Shown: positions 1-13,482, counted from the first letter of the stretch. The stretch is 64,000 bases of DNA from Siphonodentalium dalli (GCA_032622095.1 CP136064.1:187286209-187350208), one strand, 5' to 3'. The notes: generated by a model not told the origin, from the sequence alone. Translations and numbers: made by a program.

Positions 1-3000
1 TCATTACATGTGTTCAACAGAAACATCTGGCGTACTATCACCAGGATAGCACGATTCCCGTTCCGCGTCTACGCAAACTTGGGTTCAACCATATACTAAA
101 TGGATTCTTCCATCCAGTTATAAAAGTACATGTATGCATCGGAATGGTCTATTATCTATTTCGATGGATGTTTATTTAGTAAAAGCAGACGCCACACAAC
201 ACGAGTGCAAAAGGAGTCCGATTTATTGGAGATAAACGTTCATATAAACTCAACTGACTTGAATTATTATCTTATTTTTTTCCTAATGGAACTACATGAT
301 CGTCAATGATAATTGAGTGTCTAAAGTTTCAACGAACCGGCACGATCTTCGTCTGTGAGTTTCTCTGACTGAAAAAAAAAACGAAGAACATTTACAATGC
401 TGGACAGCATCGATACTCGTGATGTCTAAAGCTTGTTTCTGGTCCATGCAAGGCTCGTTCCGATGCAGCGTGTGTTATAGAGTGTAGTGCCGGTCATATT
501 ACTGACTGAAATAAGCCGCTAAACCCCTCCTATTGTTGTGGTATATTCCATTGCATGTATGCCGCTATGAACGAGTACTGAATCGGTTCATCATCTTCAG
601 ACCTTCGGATCATAGTAGTTAACAAGTTCTATACTAAGTGGTTTCTCCCACTCAGGTACGCATGCATAAATTGGTAAGGTCTGTTATTCATCTGAAGGGG
701 TTTCCATGACTAATAGGAAAATGACATGTAATACCAGTAAAAAAGGAGTCGTATTTATTGGAAGGTAATGTTCAGATAATATGTTCAATAATTGTTGAAC
801 TTATTATATGAACATATTATAAGGGATAGATATGTATTTAGTATAGAAAGGGTTAACACAATGCGGCAAACAGGCATATATAGATATATCAAATTCTGAT
901 ACACGGGCGTTGTATAACCTGAAATGACATAATGATTTGTTAAGTATCTGTCGGTTGTCTTAACATTTCCGCGCAAAAGTGAATCAAACTCTATTGAATC
1001 GAATTATGGATGGAATGACAAATAACTCTCTGTATTGTAATATGATGTGGAAATAAAAGAAACCACTTCATTTTGTTAATATAACGTATATGTCTTCAAT
1101 CAGTCTTGTAAGGACGTGAGTATTGCATCGACCTATAGTTTAATCCACTGAAAGTGGAAGAAAATCAAAATGTTAAATTTTAGTCCCGAAAAAAAAAAAT
1201 CGTTTGATGCGACGTGTTAATAAACATAACATACTACACTGACGCAGCAAAAACATACAAAAGCAGCAATCCAATTTATACAAAAGAGTACAAAATGGAG
1301 AAACTATCTCGCACATGAAATTCTAAAAGAATAACTTTGATTACAAGTGGGAAAGTATCCAAAGCTTATTCGTATTGACTACCTAAACTTTCCGTATGAA
1401 AATAATAGCCCATAAAATCTGCTTGATATACTACCTCTGCAGTTTCACCCAAAACTTCTCGCATAATAAAAAACCCCAGTAAATAACATGTCCGTTCATT
1501 TTTCCAGCCTCTGTCCCAATCTTACCATGTGAACTAATTCACAATTCAGAGGGTCAGAGGATGTGGGACAAATCGCAGGTATTTGGTCAAAAATCATCCT
1601 CATAAATGCAAATTTGTTTATCAAATTGATCTGGAATTCTAGCATTATGTGCCCAAGTAATTTTTTGTTAAAGTTTAGCTTTCCGTCGTAGTTTAAACAA
1701 GTGAGCATAGAAAATTCTTCGAAGTTGTCAATGAAATTTATTTTTTGGTACCCGAAACGTCCGCCCGAAATCTATACTATTATCATCAAACTAAATAGCC
1801 CTATTGTCAAACAGACGTTGTTTCGTGAAGTACAGCCAATTTTGGGTGGTACTCAGCATACATCGAGTTTATTAACGATTTATGTCCTTTTTTTCGTCAG
1901 TTTTACAGATTTCTTTTCGCGGCAAATATACTGAAATGAAAAATATACGTCGCTTACCAAATTCTGATTTTCCTCTTCCTGCGATTCTGATGATTCCATA
2001 TTCCGGCTGTGAACATAAACGAAGAGAAATCAACTGAACCTTTGTATCATTATCACTTACAGAAGCTATTAAGTAATAGTGTCACTCTCATCTGCGCATT
2101 AGGCATTTAAATATGGTTGTATACCTTGCAACCCGCTGCATGTTTCCCACAGCGCATGGGACCAACGCATGCGTTTAAAGATCCTTTCAAGAGGGTTTTA
2201 ATAGATACCTGATTTGTGACTCGGCTGCGCCTATTATTATTAAACCACAAATAAATCTTTGTCGCTTCGATCAATTGGGCGGCAATTGAGAGTGAATATA
2301 TTCTCTTGAGGCTTAAATCCTTTTGTGTGAAGTGTTGTGTTCTAGTTGAATGAATGAGTACCAATTATTACAGCCAGTATGTTTGATCATTACTGTTATT
2401 TAAACTTTCTTGAAGAGTATTGTACCGAGAAATGGCATGCATGGGATTTATCGAATTATATGGTAAGAATAAATTTCTAAAATGTTGGTCCCCCACTCCC
2501 CAACCGCTTTGGTGTGGTAATGACCTTTAAGTCGCGAGGCCGTTAACTGACTTTAAAAAGTTTTGAAACATACAGGGAAACATAGTTTTATACATATGCA
2601 AATTCAGATAAATGTCGATAATGAGGCATTTACTAGGGTTTTTGTGTATAAAATATTTATTGATTGACAATGCCACCCCCTTGACACGGTTCAATTTAGA
2701 GTGGAGTTTGTGCACTTTGTCGTTAGGCCTGCAATGATGTCGATGCACTTACATTGTTTTGGGGAATGTATGTGTATATTATAATATGTATATGTGGAAG
2801 AACAATATCTCTATTACTGTACCTTCGCTTGTTGCTGTATTATGTGTCATGCTAGGTATGCAAATGAGCTGAAGGCCCCCATCGGCAAGGCCATGAATTT
2901 CGTGGTGTTCAGAATCTTTGTGAAAATGTTCTTGTTTGTGTGTGGAGAGTAAATTCGTCATAGACGCACTAGTTCTGTCAGAGGTCTCAGTGGGTTGAAG

Positions 3001-4590
3001 TGTTTTCTTATTTATAAAGCAAAATGCGTCTTTTTATAACATGAATAAAGTATTTTTTGGTTGTGCGTTTTGAATGACGAATTGTCTCTGGGCCCCCAAC
3101 TTTCAATAAACCCACCTTCGGGTGGTAGTGTATGGCATACGGGCTCATACAAACACAATTCAATCTATTTTATATCTAATATGCTCTGTTAATGGGCAAC
3201 GAAACCATTGAACGATCATTATCATGAATTATCTTCTGACTTGTGTGCGACCGACGAAAGTGAAAATTAAAAACTACGATAACACTGGTTCTTCAGAAAC
3301 TCATTATCTAACCACAAAAATCTCCATTGAACGAAATCATATGTTCGACGTCATTATTTATGATAAACAAAACATGATTGATTCTCAAAATTATTTCTGG
3401 GTCGGGTTGTGTCTGGGTCGTGCTGTATCATGTAGATCGAATCGTTTCTTAACCGGCGGTCCGGTTATAATTTATTTCTATGTACAACGGATAGTGTTTC
3501 TCTGTGAAATTAACCACTTACACAGGAGGGTTGATCGCGAAAAAAAATCCAGGATATAAGGTGGTCGGGTCGGGTATATCTGAGCCCATATCTCAGATTT
3601 TTCCAAAGCCATGCAATTGCTATATTCAAATCCATGTTTAAAGGCAAATTATGACTACTAAAATTAATGTAAATGTCCAGGCAAATAATAGATAATAAAT
3701 CAAGAGAACGGGCTCCCAGTTTCAATGTTTACCCAATATTTCTTATTTTATAACACAATATCATGGAGTGGGTCCGGTTTCTGAAGAGGATACAAATATA
3801 CTGAAGAAAAAAAGCATTTTCATCAATATATTTATAGGTTTTCGTTGTTTTTTACCTTTAGAGTCCCTAGCTGTGATGCCAATGTCAATGCGAATTGCCC
3901 ATTTAATTATACTATTGCTTTGAGTGGTATGAATATTGAAAGAGAAACAAATTTCTTGTATTATTGTTTGACCAACTGAAACAGGCTCCCTTTGTGAACC
4001 TTTATTCAGCGTCGGTGGGGTCTGCGACCCCTGCCCATAGGGGCATACAGCCCCTTTGTGCGTTACCAGCCCATGTGTGCGCTTCGCTCGCATAACATAC
4101 ATATCCTATTATTTTATATACAGAGATAATATTTATTATGCTACTTCAATATATCTTCGCGTAGATAGGTTCATATTGGACCTAAATACTGGCATTGGTT
4201 GATATTTGACTTATTTGATTACGGAATAAGCTCATAGTGGACTTATACCCGTTATTCCGTTGGATGGCGCGGGCAGGGACGTGGCAATAGGGACTCCGTT
4301 GGGGTGTCCACTTTGGGGAATTCCAACTGCACCCCCCACCCCCCTTAATGCGCACCTTGCACCTCAGTGCTCAGGTCTAATAGCTTATATATGCATATAG
4401 ACCATGGTTCTATTTATTTACCTGGTATGAGAATATTCATATATTTGAACCTGAAAATTTCATAAATCCTAACATCTAGTGGTCCAACTCCAGACAAATG
4501 CACACATGTGGCTACAGAAAAGAGACCAGGACACACATGGCCGACCATGGTTGTTCGGCCCGGTTTGAGAACATTTTGAAAAATAAACAA
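1..4590. other. No gene seen; AT-rich with dispersed repeat fragments
   Basis: Only short unconserved frames lie here. Recognisable pieces are dispersed-repeat copies at about 95-265 and 630-800, a small hairpin CCACCTTCGGGTGG at 3112-3125, a C/G-rich patch at 4005-4085, and a fragment related to the 16.3-kb repeat at 4205-4275. Confidence 0.6.
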
Positions 4591-4594
4591 GAAA

Positions 4595-4935
4595 ATCGCA
4601 AAATACTAGCATCTAGACTGGCCTCAAGCTTTCCTAGACGTGTTGGAAATTTCTAACCTCATACTGACCCTTAGGTTGGATCTCCAACTGATGACCATTT
4701 CAGTCCACAATTTTGACCAAATGTAGTAATATATTGTTTTCTTGAAATAATTACCAGCTTTTTATTGGCGACTGTGAAATCTGAACGAGAAAACCGCAAA
4801 ATTCTAGTATCTATATATAGACTAGCCTCAAGCCTTCCTAGAGTTGGAAATTACAAACCTGACATCCCCACTTAGGTTGGAAAATTTCCAACTGGTGACA
4901 ATTCCGGTGACAGTGTTGACCAAATGCAGGACACA
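4595..4935. repeat. Two diverged direct repeats, about 200-bp period
   Basis: AATCGCAAAATACTAGCATC at about 4594 and ACCGCAAAATTCTAGTATC at about 4793 start two related units. Each unit also has GGCCTCAAGC or AGCCTCAAGC, TTGGAAATTT or similar, and TTGACCAAATG. Confidence 0.65.
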
Positions 4936-5230
4936 GACGATAACAGAAACATCATACGTAAAAAGCAGAAAACATAACTTAAAAAATCAGACGAGCATTA
5001 CAACAGATAACAAAAAAATGAATCTGAAACTACGTGGAGAGGCGTGACTAGCCGATTGATTGGGCCGGTGGTAATTCATCCACCCATCTTGAGATGTAGG
5101 TCCAAAGTGGAAAATGACATAAGCCGTAGCCGTAAGGTCGATGCCTCATGTGGTACAGCCGTCCGAGTAAAACCAGGACTGCGTCTCCACACATCATGTA
5201 GTGCACCCTACGGCAAACATGGTGCCACAA

Positions 5231-5412
5231 TAGGAGATTCTTACCCCTCGCAGTGGGGCGGTAGGCCTATTCTACTCCACACGGGTATAGATATATATAT
5301 TTCTGCAAAATATATTTGACATAACTTTATGAAATTTTGTATAATTACAAGGCCATTCCCGTGTGGAGTAGAATAGGCCTACCGCCCCACTGCGAGGGGT
5401 AAGAATCTCCTA
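5231..5412. repeat. 55-bp perfect inverted repeats around a 72-bp loop
   Basis: The arm 5231-5285 (TAGGAGATTCTTACCCCTCG...CACACGGG) recurs inverted at 5358-5412 with no mismatch seen. The loop is AT-rich. The arms and the preceding 5040-5230 are GC-richer than the surroundings. Confidence 0.85.
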
Positions 5413-5514
5413 TTACCCCATCCCCACCGAGACCCCATATGAAGTTTTCTAGAGTTGTCGATTTGGCTTGGTTAGCGGGGTTGTGGTGTATATTACATTA
5501 CGAAATATACAGGG

Positions 5515-5645
5515 TTGCATGTGTGGACATGGGACCACCTCTCACTATGGTCAAAGTTTTCACTAGTTGGAAATTTCAAACCTGACAAAATATTAGTTGG
5601 AAATTTCACACCAACAATGAGTTGAGATTTTTCTGGTAGTCGGAT
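5515..5645. repeat. Dispersed AGTTGGAAATTTC repeat
   Basis: It reads GGGACATGGGACCACCTCTC, then TGGTCAAAGTTTTCA, then AGTTGGAAATTTC twice. Relatives lie at 16795-16960, 39535-39780 and 40435-40560 (and inside the other 1.28-kb units). It is non-coding. Confidence 0.6.
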
Positions 5646-5649
5646 TTTC

Positions 5650-5950
5650 CAAAAAAAAAGGGGCATAACTTAATCGGAAATGGTCGAACATGATCGGGAT
5701 TGTCTCATATGAAGGCCGTATTATGATCCATCATCCGGATAACAAAATAACCGGGAATCTAAAGTCAAAAAGGGGCATAATTCCGTCAGAGATGGTCAGA
5801 TTAGACCCAAATTCCAATATGATCGGGACATTCCTATACGAAAGCCGCATACCAAGTTCAATAACATTCTGCCAAATAATAAGCTATCCACAAACGTTTC
5901 CGATGGACGCCCAAGCGGACAGACACGAAATAACAGGGTTATAACCCTGT
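5650..5950 (+). repeat. Degenerate dispersed repeat ending in a 20-bp palindrome
   Basis: Two diverged direct segments contain GGGGCATAA (5660 and 5772) and ATGATCGGGA. The stretch ends in the palindrome AACAGGGTTATAACCCTGTT (5931-5950). The style resembles the element at 36.8-37.4 kb. The 84-codon frame across it is not a recognised protein. Confidence 0.5.
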
Positions 5951-6534
5951 TCTGCATATACATGTCTGTGTCGCATATAAACTGGTGGTGCGGTAATATG
6001 AGGGTGTGGATGCTGAACCTTTTTGGGTGAGTTTAATTAGCGAGTGTTTAGTGATTTTCATTTGATTTCAGGTGCCTTTCTTATACATGAATGACATTTC
6101 ATCAGCATGGTTATTTAAAACACTTCACACCCTATGTCTGCCTTATCATGCTATTTTCATAGTTTTCCATTAAACTTTGGGGTGGGTCCCAATTTGCCCT
6201 TGGAACAAAATTATGTGGGAGGGGATCGGGCAGGAAAAACACTTGCGTTCCGGGTGGTGGGTCCCAAAAATTAAAATACCAAATATTTTACCGTTGTATC
6301 CTATAATTTTATCTGGACACCCACCCAACCATGGGCTATAGTCTTTCTTCCATCAATAAAATGGACAGCGTTGTGATACGACATATAATGGCTGACCAAC
6401 GTAGCGATCAGCCCATTGGTCAGTTGCTGCACAGGGTACAGGACATGCAGATTCTAGTTGTGGCATCTATCCGGATGTAAAGTATTTTATCCATGAGAAC
6501 CACAGCCAACGTCGCCATGCATGGTCATAAGTGT

Positions 6535-6745
6535 TTAAACATTTCTTTGCCTAATGGATTCTCCCACTCAGTTATACAAGTATATACATCTGAATGGTTC
6601 GTTCTTCGTCTGGATGTATGTTCAATGTTCAAGATATATATAAGCAGACGGCAGACAACTAAACAGATAATACCAGTGAAGGAGTACTCCCATTCGTTGG
6701 TGGGAAATGTTCAGATAATAAGTTCAACAACTGAACATGTCCTAA
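6535..6745 (+). repeat. Dispersed repeat with GCAGACGNCAGACA core
   Basis: It contains GGATTCTCCCACTCAGTTAT, ATATAAGCAGACGGCAGACA and AAATGTTCAGATAATAAGTT. Diverged copies lie at about 95-265, 630-800, 41215-41400, 42493-42680 and 43775-43960. It is non-coding. Confidence 0.6.
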
Positions 6746-7840
6746 GGGACACGTCTTTGAGAATTTAGTTTTAAAAAACGGGTTAAACGGACATGGCTCG
6801 CTTAAACCTACAACTTACAGTAGACATACCAATATACATGTCGGATTAATGTACTTTATATACTGCCGAAGTGATAGAAATTGTCCAGCTGGTTTCAAAT
6901 TTTCACACAAAGTTAGACAAAGTTAACGCTGTTTATTTTTATACCATATCCAGCCATACCAAGAATACACTAGCAAGAACAATATCTATTATTGTTGTGA
7001 AGACCTTATAAGAAGTGTATTTAACGAATCACAATTTTGCAATTATCAACCTATGATATCCGCAGAACCGGACACATAATCGAATATAAGCGTAGGCTTT
7101 AAATCGATACGAGGGTTTGTAGCAAGTTGTGCATTGGCAACACAGGAGGTCTTAAACTTAGCACATTGACATTTTATCAATCTTAAATAACTAGTGTTTA
7201 CATGGAGAGCAGAACATGAGAATCCTATCTGACTAATAACGCTTAATATATTTCCAATCGAACTCGACCCATCACTACTTTATACCCATTGATTAAATTC
7301 TCATTAAAACACCATTGCAGAAAATCCATTAATATTTTCCTTATAATCTACGGGAAACAAAATATAATGACAACAATCGATCAACATATAATTGGACATT
7401 CCAGTGCCCTTATAACATGCAGTTAATTTATACAACCGATTGACGCATGTTCAACTCCTAATCATTACAGATTTGCTCAAATCCCAAGAGAAATATTTTA
7501 TCAAAGTATAATTTTTCCTCAACGGAAATGGCTCATTTGATGTTAACGTTATGTCACAGCCTTTTTAGGTACGTGGTGAAAATATATGGTCTTAAAGTGT
7601 GAAATCTATGACTTGGGTCCGCTATTTTCTTAAACGGTATTCATTATGTGAACTGACATTAAGTATTCACACCTCTGTTAAGTGGCATTCAGTACTGATC
7701 GATTGATTATTTATTTCACTCAATGTCACAATTAAGTGGCGAATACAGAGTATTAAATAATTAACATATATACATATATTTACAAAAGGGGGCCACTGTT
7801 GTCTGGCTTGCCATTTTCATATGGCAGAGGTGCATATCTG

Positions 7841-7903
7841 TACTATCATCATCATCATCATCATCATCTTCATCATCACCATCATCATCATCATCACCAC
7901 CAC

Positions 7904-7946
<43 letters not shown>

Positions 7947-8038
7947 GTCGTCGTCGTCGTCATCATCATCATCATCATCATCATCATCACCACCATCACC
8001 ATTATCATCATCATCGTCACCACCATCATCATCATAAT
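7841..8038. repeat. (ATC)n microsatellite
   Basis: About 200 bp of ATC trinucleotides with a few interruptions (CACCAC, CGTCGTCGTCG). The poly-His, poly-Asp, poly-Met and poly-Ile frames over it are artefacts of the repeat. Confidence 0.95.
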
Positions 8039-8400
8039 GATTGAACAATTTCAAATTGATTTCCAAGTTAATGTGGATCAGCTTGTAATGTTGATCACAG
8101 TAACAAAGATTTTATCGTCACTGATATCGTGAGCAAAAAAGAAGTGAGATTGGGCTATCCATCCATATTATTCCCAATTATTACGAAGCCTATATTACTT
8201 CAGGCAGCACTGTGGCTACCAGCCTGCCATTACACGCTATAACATGTTTCCTCAGTTCTGGTTTCTGATATGCACCAAGAAGAGTCACGCGGGTATATCA
8301 TGGTTGTGTTTGGTATTAGCATTATTCTTCAAACTGGGATAAACTGGGATGAACAGTTGTATTTCCACATGTTTTGATAAACAATTTGGTCCCAGCAATA

Positions 8401-8566
8401 CAGTAATGCCATAATTAAACGACTCCATAACCACAGCAGAATAATGGGTAATTTTTCAGGGGAGAGCTTTCCGATGAATAACAACAAGCCATATTTCCAA
8501 CTAAATCCTGAAAAATTACCCATTATTTTGCTGTGGTTATGGAGTCAATTAATTAGGGCATTACTG
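8401..8566. mobile_element. Foldback MITE with CAGTAATGCC ends, copy 1
   Basis: This 166-bp palindromic element begins CAGTAATGCC and ends GGGCATTACTG. It is flanked by TA on both sides (8399-8400, 8567-8568). CAGT ends with a TA target duplication fit a Tc1/mariner-mobilised MITE. The inner arms carry CCATAACCACAGCAG and AATGGGTAATTTTTCAGG and their inverses. Confidence 0.75.
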
Positions 8567-8889
8567 TATATCACATAGCAAATATCAAAATATCAAATAA
8601 TCTGAAATTTGTTGTACCGGTACCATGTATTCTGTAGAATACTCAAATGTGATTATGTGACTAGATCATGTGACTATATATTATGAAAATGAATGTTAAT
8701 AAAAACTTTGGCACTCTGCCTATATATCCCTAGAAATGTGATTATGCTGACACATTTCTTGATTAATGACACTTATATGATAAATTCAAATAGTATCGTT
8801 ATCTCATTATCCACTGTTCTATTCAAATATCGCGCAATAAATTATGATAATGTAGGATAATCAGCTATTTGGTTGCTCAGTTGATAATT

Positions 8890-9085
8890 TTCTCAAATTT
8901 AGGGGGGTGGGTGTCCAAAACTGACCGGAAAAAAATTCCTGAAACGGAAAAAAAGGGTGGGTGTCCAAAATTGCCTGGAAAAAAAGGCCGGAAACGGAAG
9001 AAATTGAGTGGGTGGGTCCCCCGAGGCCGGAAAAAATTAAAATGATCATATGTGCCTGGAATTTTTTTCCGACCCCCCCCCTGGT
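8890..9085. repeat. Degenerate G-rich minisatellite
   Basis: The phrases GGGTGGGTGTCCAAAA and GGCCGGAAACGGAA repeat with about a 55-bp spacing and end in a C-run. A similar stretch lies at 10505-10720 (GTGGGTACCCCTCATGAAAT, TGGAAAAAAAAATTCCTTC) and a weaker one at 6180-6290. Confidence 0.6.
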
Positions 9086-9250
9086 TACAAACCAACACTC
9101 ACAATTTCGTCTTTTGCATCAGATCACATTGTCAAGTACCAACGCCACTGGTTCAAGATGAAAATGGACACTTATGACACCCATGATTAAAATAAATACA
9201 AATGAATAAAGCTATTCATTTATATCATTAATGTTTACTCATTAGGCCAT

Positions 9251-10024
9251 AGGGTGGATACACACATGCATGTAATGTCTGTATGTAAAATACATGTATT
9301 TTACATGGCCACACCAATAATTGACAACATTAGTCACCTGCGCTCAAGAGGTTCATTGTTAACAGCCCAGACAATTGAGTAGTGATAAGCGAAGTAAAAC
9401 TGCTATCAGGACATTTAAGGCCAATCCAAAACATGTCTTCTCTTAAGGATGCGGAAATTAACCAAGTCTATGTGATATATGGCATTTTATTAATGCACAA
9501 ACAACAGTAGCGACACGTCTGGAATATACAGGCTTGATATTGAACAATTTCGACCATGATGCTCGTTTGGCGTGGGGTCGCGAAAGCTTCAAATCGCTAA
9601 GGGACTTAATTGAATGCATCGGTCGGAATAAACTGGGAAAAAAGGTACAATATAATATGTTTTAGTTGAATAGCTCAGAGTTAGCCACACCACCTGGTGG
9701 CTTTCGGGATCACATACAGCCCCAAGTTGGTGGAAATCCTGATCCACCACTGCTATGAATATCAAGAGAGGATTGGTAATTATTTAAATAGAATGTCCAT
9801 CATATGGGTTATCCCACGAACAAATATTTTAAGTGGCCTGGCGACTCGGTCTAAGATAGCGGTTTATCTATATTCCGACTTAATTGGAACTAGAACCAAG
9901 TGCGGTCAACACATCGGCAATGATTGGGTTGTCAGTGGACACATATTGCATTGTCTGTATGATCCATGTAAAACGCCAAATACACGATAAGTACATAGAT
10001 TACATGCATGTGTGTATCCACCCT
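9251..10024. mobile_element. 774-bp non-autonomous DNA transposon with 26-bp terminal inverted repeats
   Basis: The left end 9251-9276 (AGGGTGGATACACACATGCA then TGTAAT) is repeated inverted at 9999-10024. The flanking octamers TAGGCCAT and TAGACCTG are only partly alike, so the target duplication is uncertain (possibly a decayed 8-bp one). Inside, no transposase is recognisable. Confidence 0.65.
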
Positions 10025-10504
10025 TAGACCTGATCAGACAGCATAAAAGGCAAAACATGGAAATCCCATCATGCTAGAAAGTATTGAATGCTATTTAAAG
10101 CCACATCCAGATTTTTTTTTGATTTTTTAGTTTAATTTATTGTTTGGTTTTTTTTGGACACAATTTCACATCAAAGCCATAAGATTGCTGATCAATCTGT
10201 TAAACGCCATGTTGTCAGATGGTATAAGATCGTGTGGGTCCATTACTATTTAGCATAAATGTTTTGCCTAAATTTGTATTTTATATTTTCTATCCAGTTG
10301 TATTTAAAGTGATTACAGACAAGCATTGGAAATATGGTAAAATGTTCATATAACTTGTTTACAAGTCATGAATCAATTGATAAACAAAAACAAACAGGAT
10401 AACAATGGGTGCTGCAGGTTTATACGATTCTTATCTGTTCTCAGACTTTATAACTGAAACAAATACCAAGCCTAAATGGTGTGAGACTACATGTTTTTAG
10501 GTAA

Positions 10505-10720
10505 AACGTGGGTGGGTAGCCTGCATGAAATTGGAAAAAAAAATTCCTTCAAATAAGGGTGATTTGGAGGTAAAAGGGGTGTGGGTACCCCTCATGAAAT
10601 TGGAAAAAAAAATTTCCTTCAAATAGGGGGGTGGTGGGTACACAAGAGGCGGACAAAAAATTCAGCCTACTGTCATGGCACTTTTTTCCGACCCCGCCCT
10701 GGTCCCATGGGGATTTTATA
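10505..10720. repeat. Degenerate G-rich minisatellite
   Basis: Three diverged units carry GGGTGGGTA, CATGAAATTGGAAAAAAA and CCTTCAAATA, then a TTTTTTCCGACCCCGCCCTGG end that matches the one at 9061-9085. Confidence 0.6.
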
Positions 10721-10779
10721 AATAGATAATTGGTTTTTCCGGTTATTTTGGGACGCGTCCCCGAGTCCGGTAAAAGCTG

Positions 10780-12930
10780 TAGTTGGAATGTCCAAGTTCG
10801 TGAAAGTTCTACTGACTATGCCGATGATTTGAGAAGCTTTATTGTTTTAGGATATTGTAGGAAGGCTAATCTGGCCGTGTCAAATTGAGCTATAGCGATG
10901 GGATATCTTACAGGAAAACACATTTCGGGTTTTCTTGGGGTGTGTATTCGCTGGATGTCTTATAGTTGCAGTGTGTAACTATTATGACCGTGTTAATTGC
11001 GTTCGATGTTTAGGTATGAACAATGGCTGGGCCATGCATACTTGAAGATTTTATGGCGGGAACACAATTTTTGATCCGCATTTAGAAGCTTTCTAGTTTG
11101 GTGAATGAAAAACCTGCAGTAACAAGCCGTAGTTTTTTGTAACAATTTGAAGGATTAGTTGTTTTAACGGAATTCTGAGGCGGTGCATTAATGTAACCAA
11201 TATATTTTATATTATAATTTATATTTATGGCTAATAATATGATCTTGGGGGCGTTACCATTTCTGACTATGGTTTTCTTGTTTCATTATGTCTTCTGATT
11301 TGATATATATAACTGATCGTCTGCGAACGATATATATCGCTAAACTTCTTTGTAGTTATTCCGTGAATACTTTAGGTTCGACCGAGCTGCAAGCTAGTAA
11401 GAACATAGTTATATTTACCGGTACTGAATACAAGTTGACCTATAAGTGGTTTGTCGCGGGTAGTCCCCTTTTAGAGTCTATACGGTAACAGCAATTATGA
11501 TTTTATAAATCAATGCATGATTGCATTTTTCAGAGGAATTGATCGATTGATAAGATAGACAGATGTTGGACGCCTGGTTAGGTCTGCTCCAAACCACTAA
11601 CTCCAACCTGTGAGATCAAGTGCCCATCTATCGGTCAATATATCGCGATGTCTCTAATGCGCACATCAAAGCGGTAGACGTTTATATTCGAATCAGACAA
11701 ATACACAGAACGCCAGGCATATTAACCAATGTTGTTAATCTCAGTTAAGATATATGGCGCTGGATTTTTGTTTTGCTTTATTCGTCACTTTGGTGAGTAA
11801 TCACACATTACGAGTTTAACGATCATATTTGATGCACAATTAGTCAAAGCGTCCAAAGCCAATTTTAAGATTACCAAGAAAAGGAACATTAAAAAACACG
11901 TGTAATCACCATCATTAGTACGTACAAAAGACTACCACCAGTGCTACAGCTGAGTGCAAAGTTCAAAATCAATGCAAATGAGAACGCTCTTTTTTACCAC
12001 CCCCTCCCCACCGCTTTTGGGAATGTAAGTATTGACGGTCTTTATCAGAAACGATCAATGGAATTTTCCTAGCCTGCACAACAACCCATAAGTTATTTTG
12101 AAAGTCGGTAACTTTCCACAAAACCTCCAGTTAATGGAATCAAATTCTTTTCTAACGTAGAAAACGTACTAAAAGGGAAAAAAACGAAAATATTAGTTCT
12201 GTTGTTGTAAAATTGGATGGGGCATGACTCCTTTTGGAACATAATTTGGAAGGATCAAGCTGAAGATCAAGCTGCAAAACAGAGTTCATTCCCCTGAGAT
12301 ATGACCATTTTTTCGTGGTCATCTGCGGATACTAGCACGTAAATAATCATATTTTATATAGCTCACAAAGCCGAACTCAATGACACCATAATGCAATCTC
12401 AAATCAAGCCCTGCATGGTGATTGAGATAAGACGGTTGATACTGATAGGTACATGAAATATTCCTATGAATGATCTGTCTGCAGTGAAAAACTTGCCAAA
12501 TGCAAGCAATTTCTAGCTGTTTTAATTTGTTTGCACAAAAAGGAGACGACCGCTTCTTTTTTTTTACGACGGGCTCCAGCATTAAACATTAAGAGCCACC
12601 GTATAGACGCTGCGATTAAAATCGTAAGTGGGGAAAATCGCAGGTGGAGCAACCACTTGCGCATGCCCACGATAATGCCGCAACCAAATCGTAGCGATCA
12701 AGCAATGGTTTATTTTTACCAGGAAAATCGTGGCGTGACCTTTGCAACGACCGCGATCGTAGCTGTCGCATGACCATGTTCGCACTGGGCATGTGGTAAA
12801 TACCACGAAAAGAACAAAAATTCAAATTTTTTGCAAAGTTCACAAACTTCTTGGACTTACAAAAACGAGGCCATATAGGTGGAAATGTGCCACGACAGGG
12901 AGTGCAGGCATATACCACATATCATCCATC
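10780..12930. other. No firm gene; one weak start exon and a MITE relative
   Basis: Apart from the weak exon at 11754 and the diverged MITE at about 12600-12800, nothing stands out. The overlapping frames around 12319-12984 on both strands do not resemble any protein I know. Confidence 0.5.
11754..11792 (+). CDS. Candidate signal-peptide start exon (weak)
   Basis: An ATG is followed by 13 codons reading MALDFCFALFVTL and then a consensus donor TTG|GTGAGT. The hydrophobic run is typical of the start of a signal peptide, and the position upstream of the WSC exon on the same strand would suit the membrane protein. The exon ends in phase 0, whereas the WSC exon at 17078 needs a phase-1 partner, so at least one unseen exon would be required between them. 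This may be chance. Confidence 0.2.
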
Positions 12931-12984
12931 TGCGTAAATAGTAGATTGTCGTCAAGACGTACGATGGTGTACGTAAACAATTAA

Positions 12985-13478
12985 AGGTACGGTTGGCCTT
13001 GGCGGTGGCTATCCTGTGAAAATATTTCCACCCGTCAAAAACCGCCACAAACAGAAAGAACAACAAAATCTAGACAGACTTTGTCCGTATACAAATAAGA
13101 AATATCGCATAAACAGTATGTTATTGTCATATTTTTGACCATTGTTATGTAAACAAAAGCATAACAAGTTACTTTTCTGGTGTTTGTTTATATTATGATG
13201 GTAAACATAAAGAGCGTTCTTTGTGGGTGAATTCCTGATATGGAACGAATAAAGAGCGTTTGTGCCATTTGTGTGTGATTAGCCAGCAGCATTGTGTTGT
13301 CTTCTGTAACACAATCAGGCTCTTGCTTAGGTAAAATATAGTAATTCTGTATTATGACATGCTGTTTACGCGATGGTCATGGTATATATGAACGAAACTG
13401 TATGCGTTTTAATGTTTTTCTGTTTACGGTGATTGGAACAAATATGAATATTTTCGACAACTAAGGCCTCCCGTGCCT
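12985..13478 (+). mobile_element. TTAA-flanked non-autonomous element, copy a (nested)
   Basis: This is a 494-bp element between TTAA (12981-12984) and TTAA (13479-13482). The ends are inverted repeats of the type AGGCACGGGAGGCC. There is no coding frame. It is inserted inside an older related element: flanking sequence 12932-12980 and 13483-13702 reads as one interrupted copy of the inner region of the 40.6-kb copies. The TTAA target suggests a piggyBac-type or another TTAA-specific transposase acting in trans; that is inferred from the target only. Confidence 0.75.
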
Positions 13479-13482
13479 TTAA

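Noticed and set aside
7761-8132. Poly-Asp, poly-His, poly-Met and poly-Ile open frames
   Set aside because: They are six-frame readings of one (ATC)n microsatellite with no coding sequence beyond it.
9697-9990. 97-residue frame inside the 774-bp inverted-repeat element
   Set aside because: It needs a GTG start and resembles no transposase.
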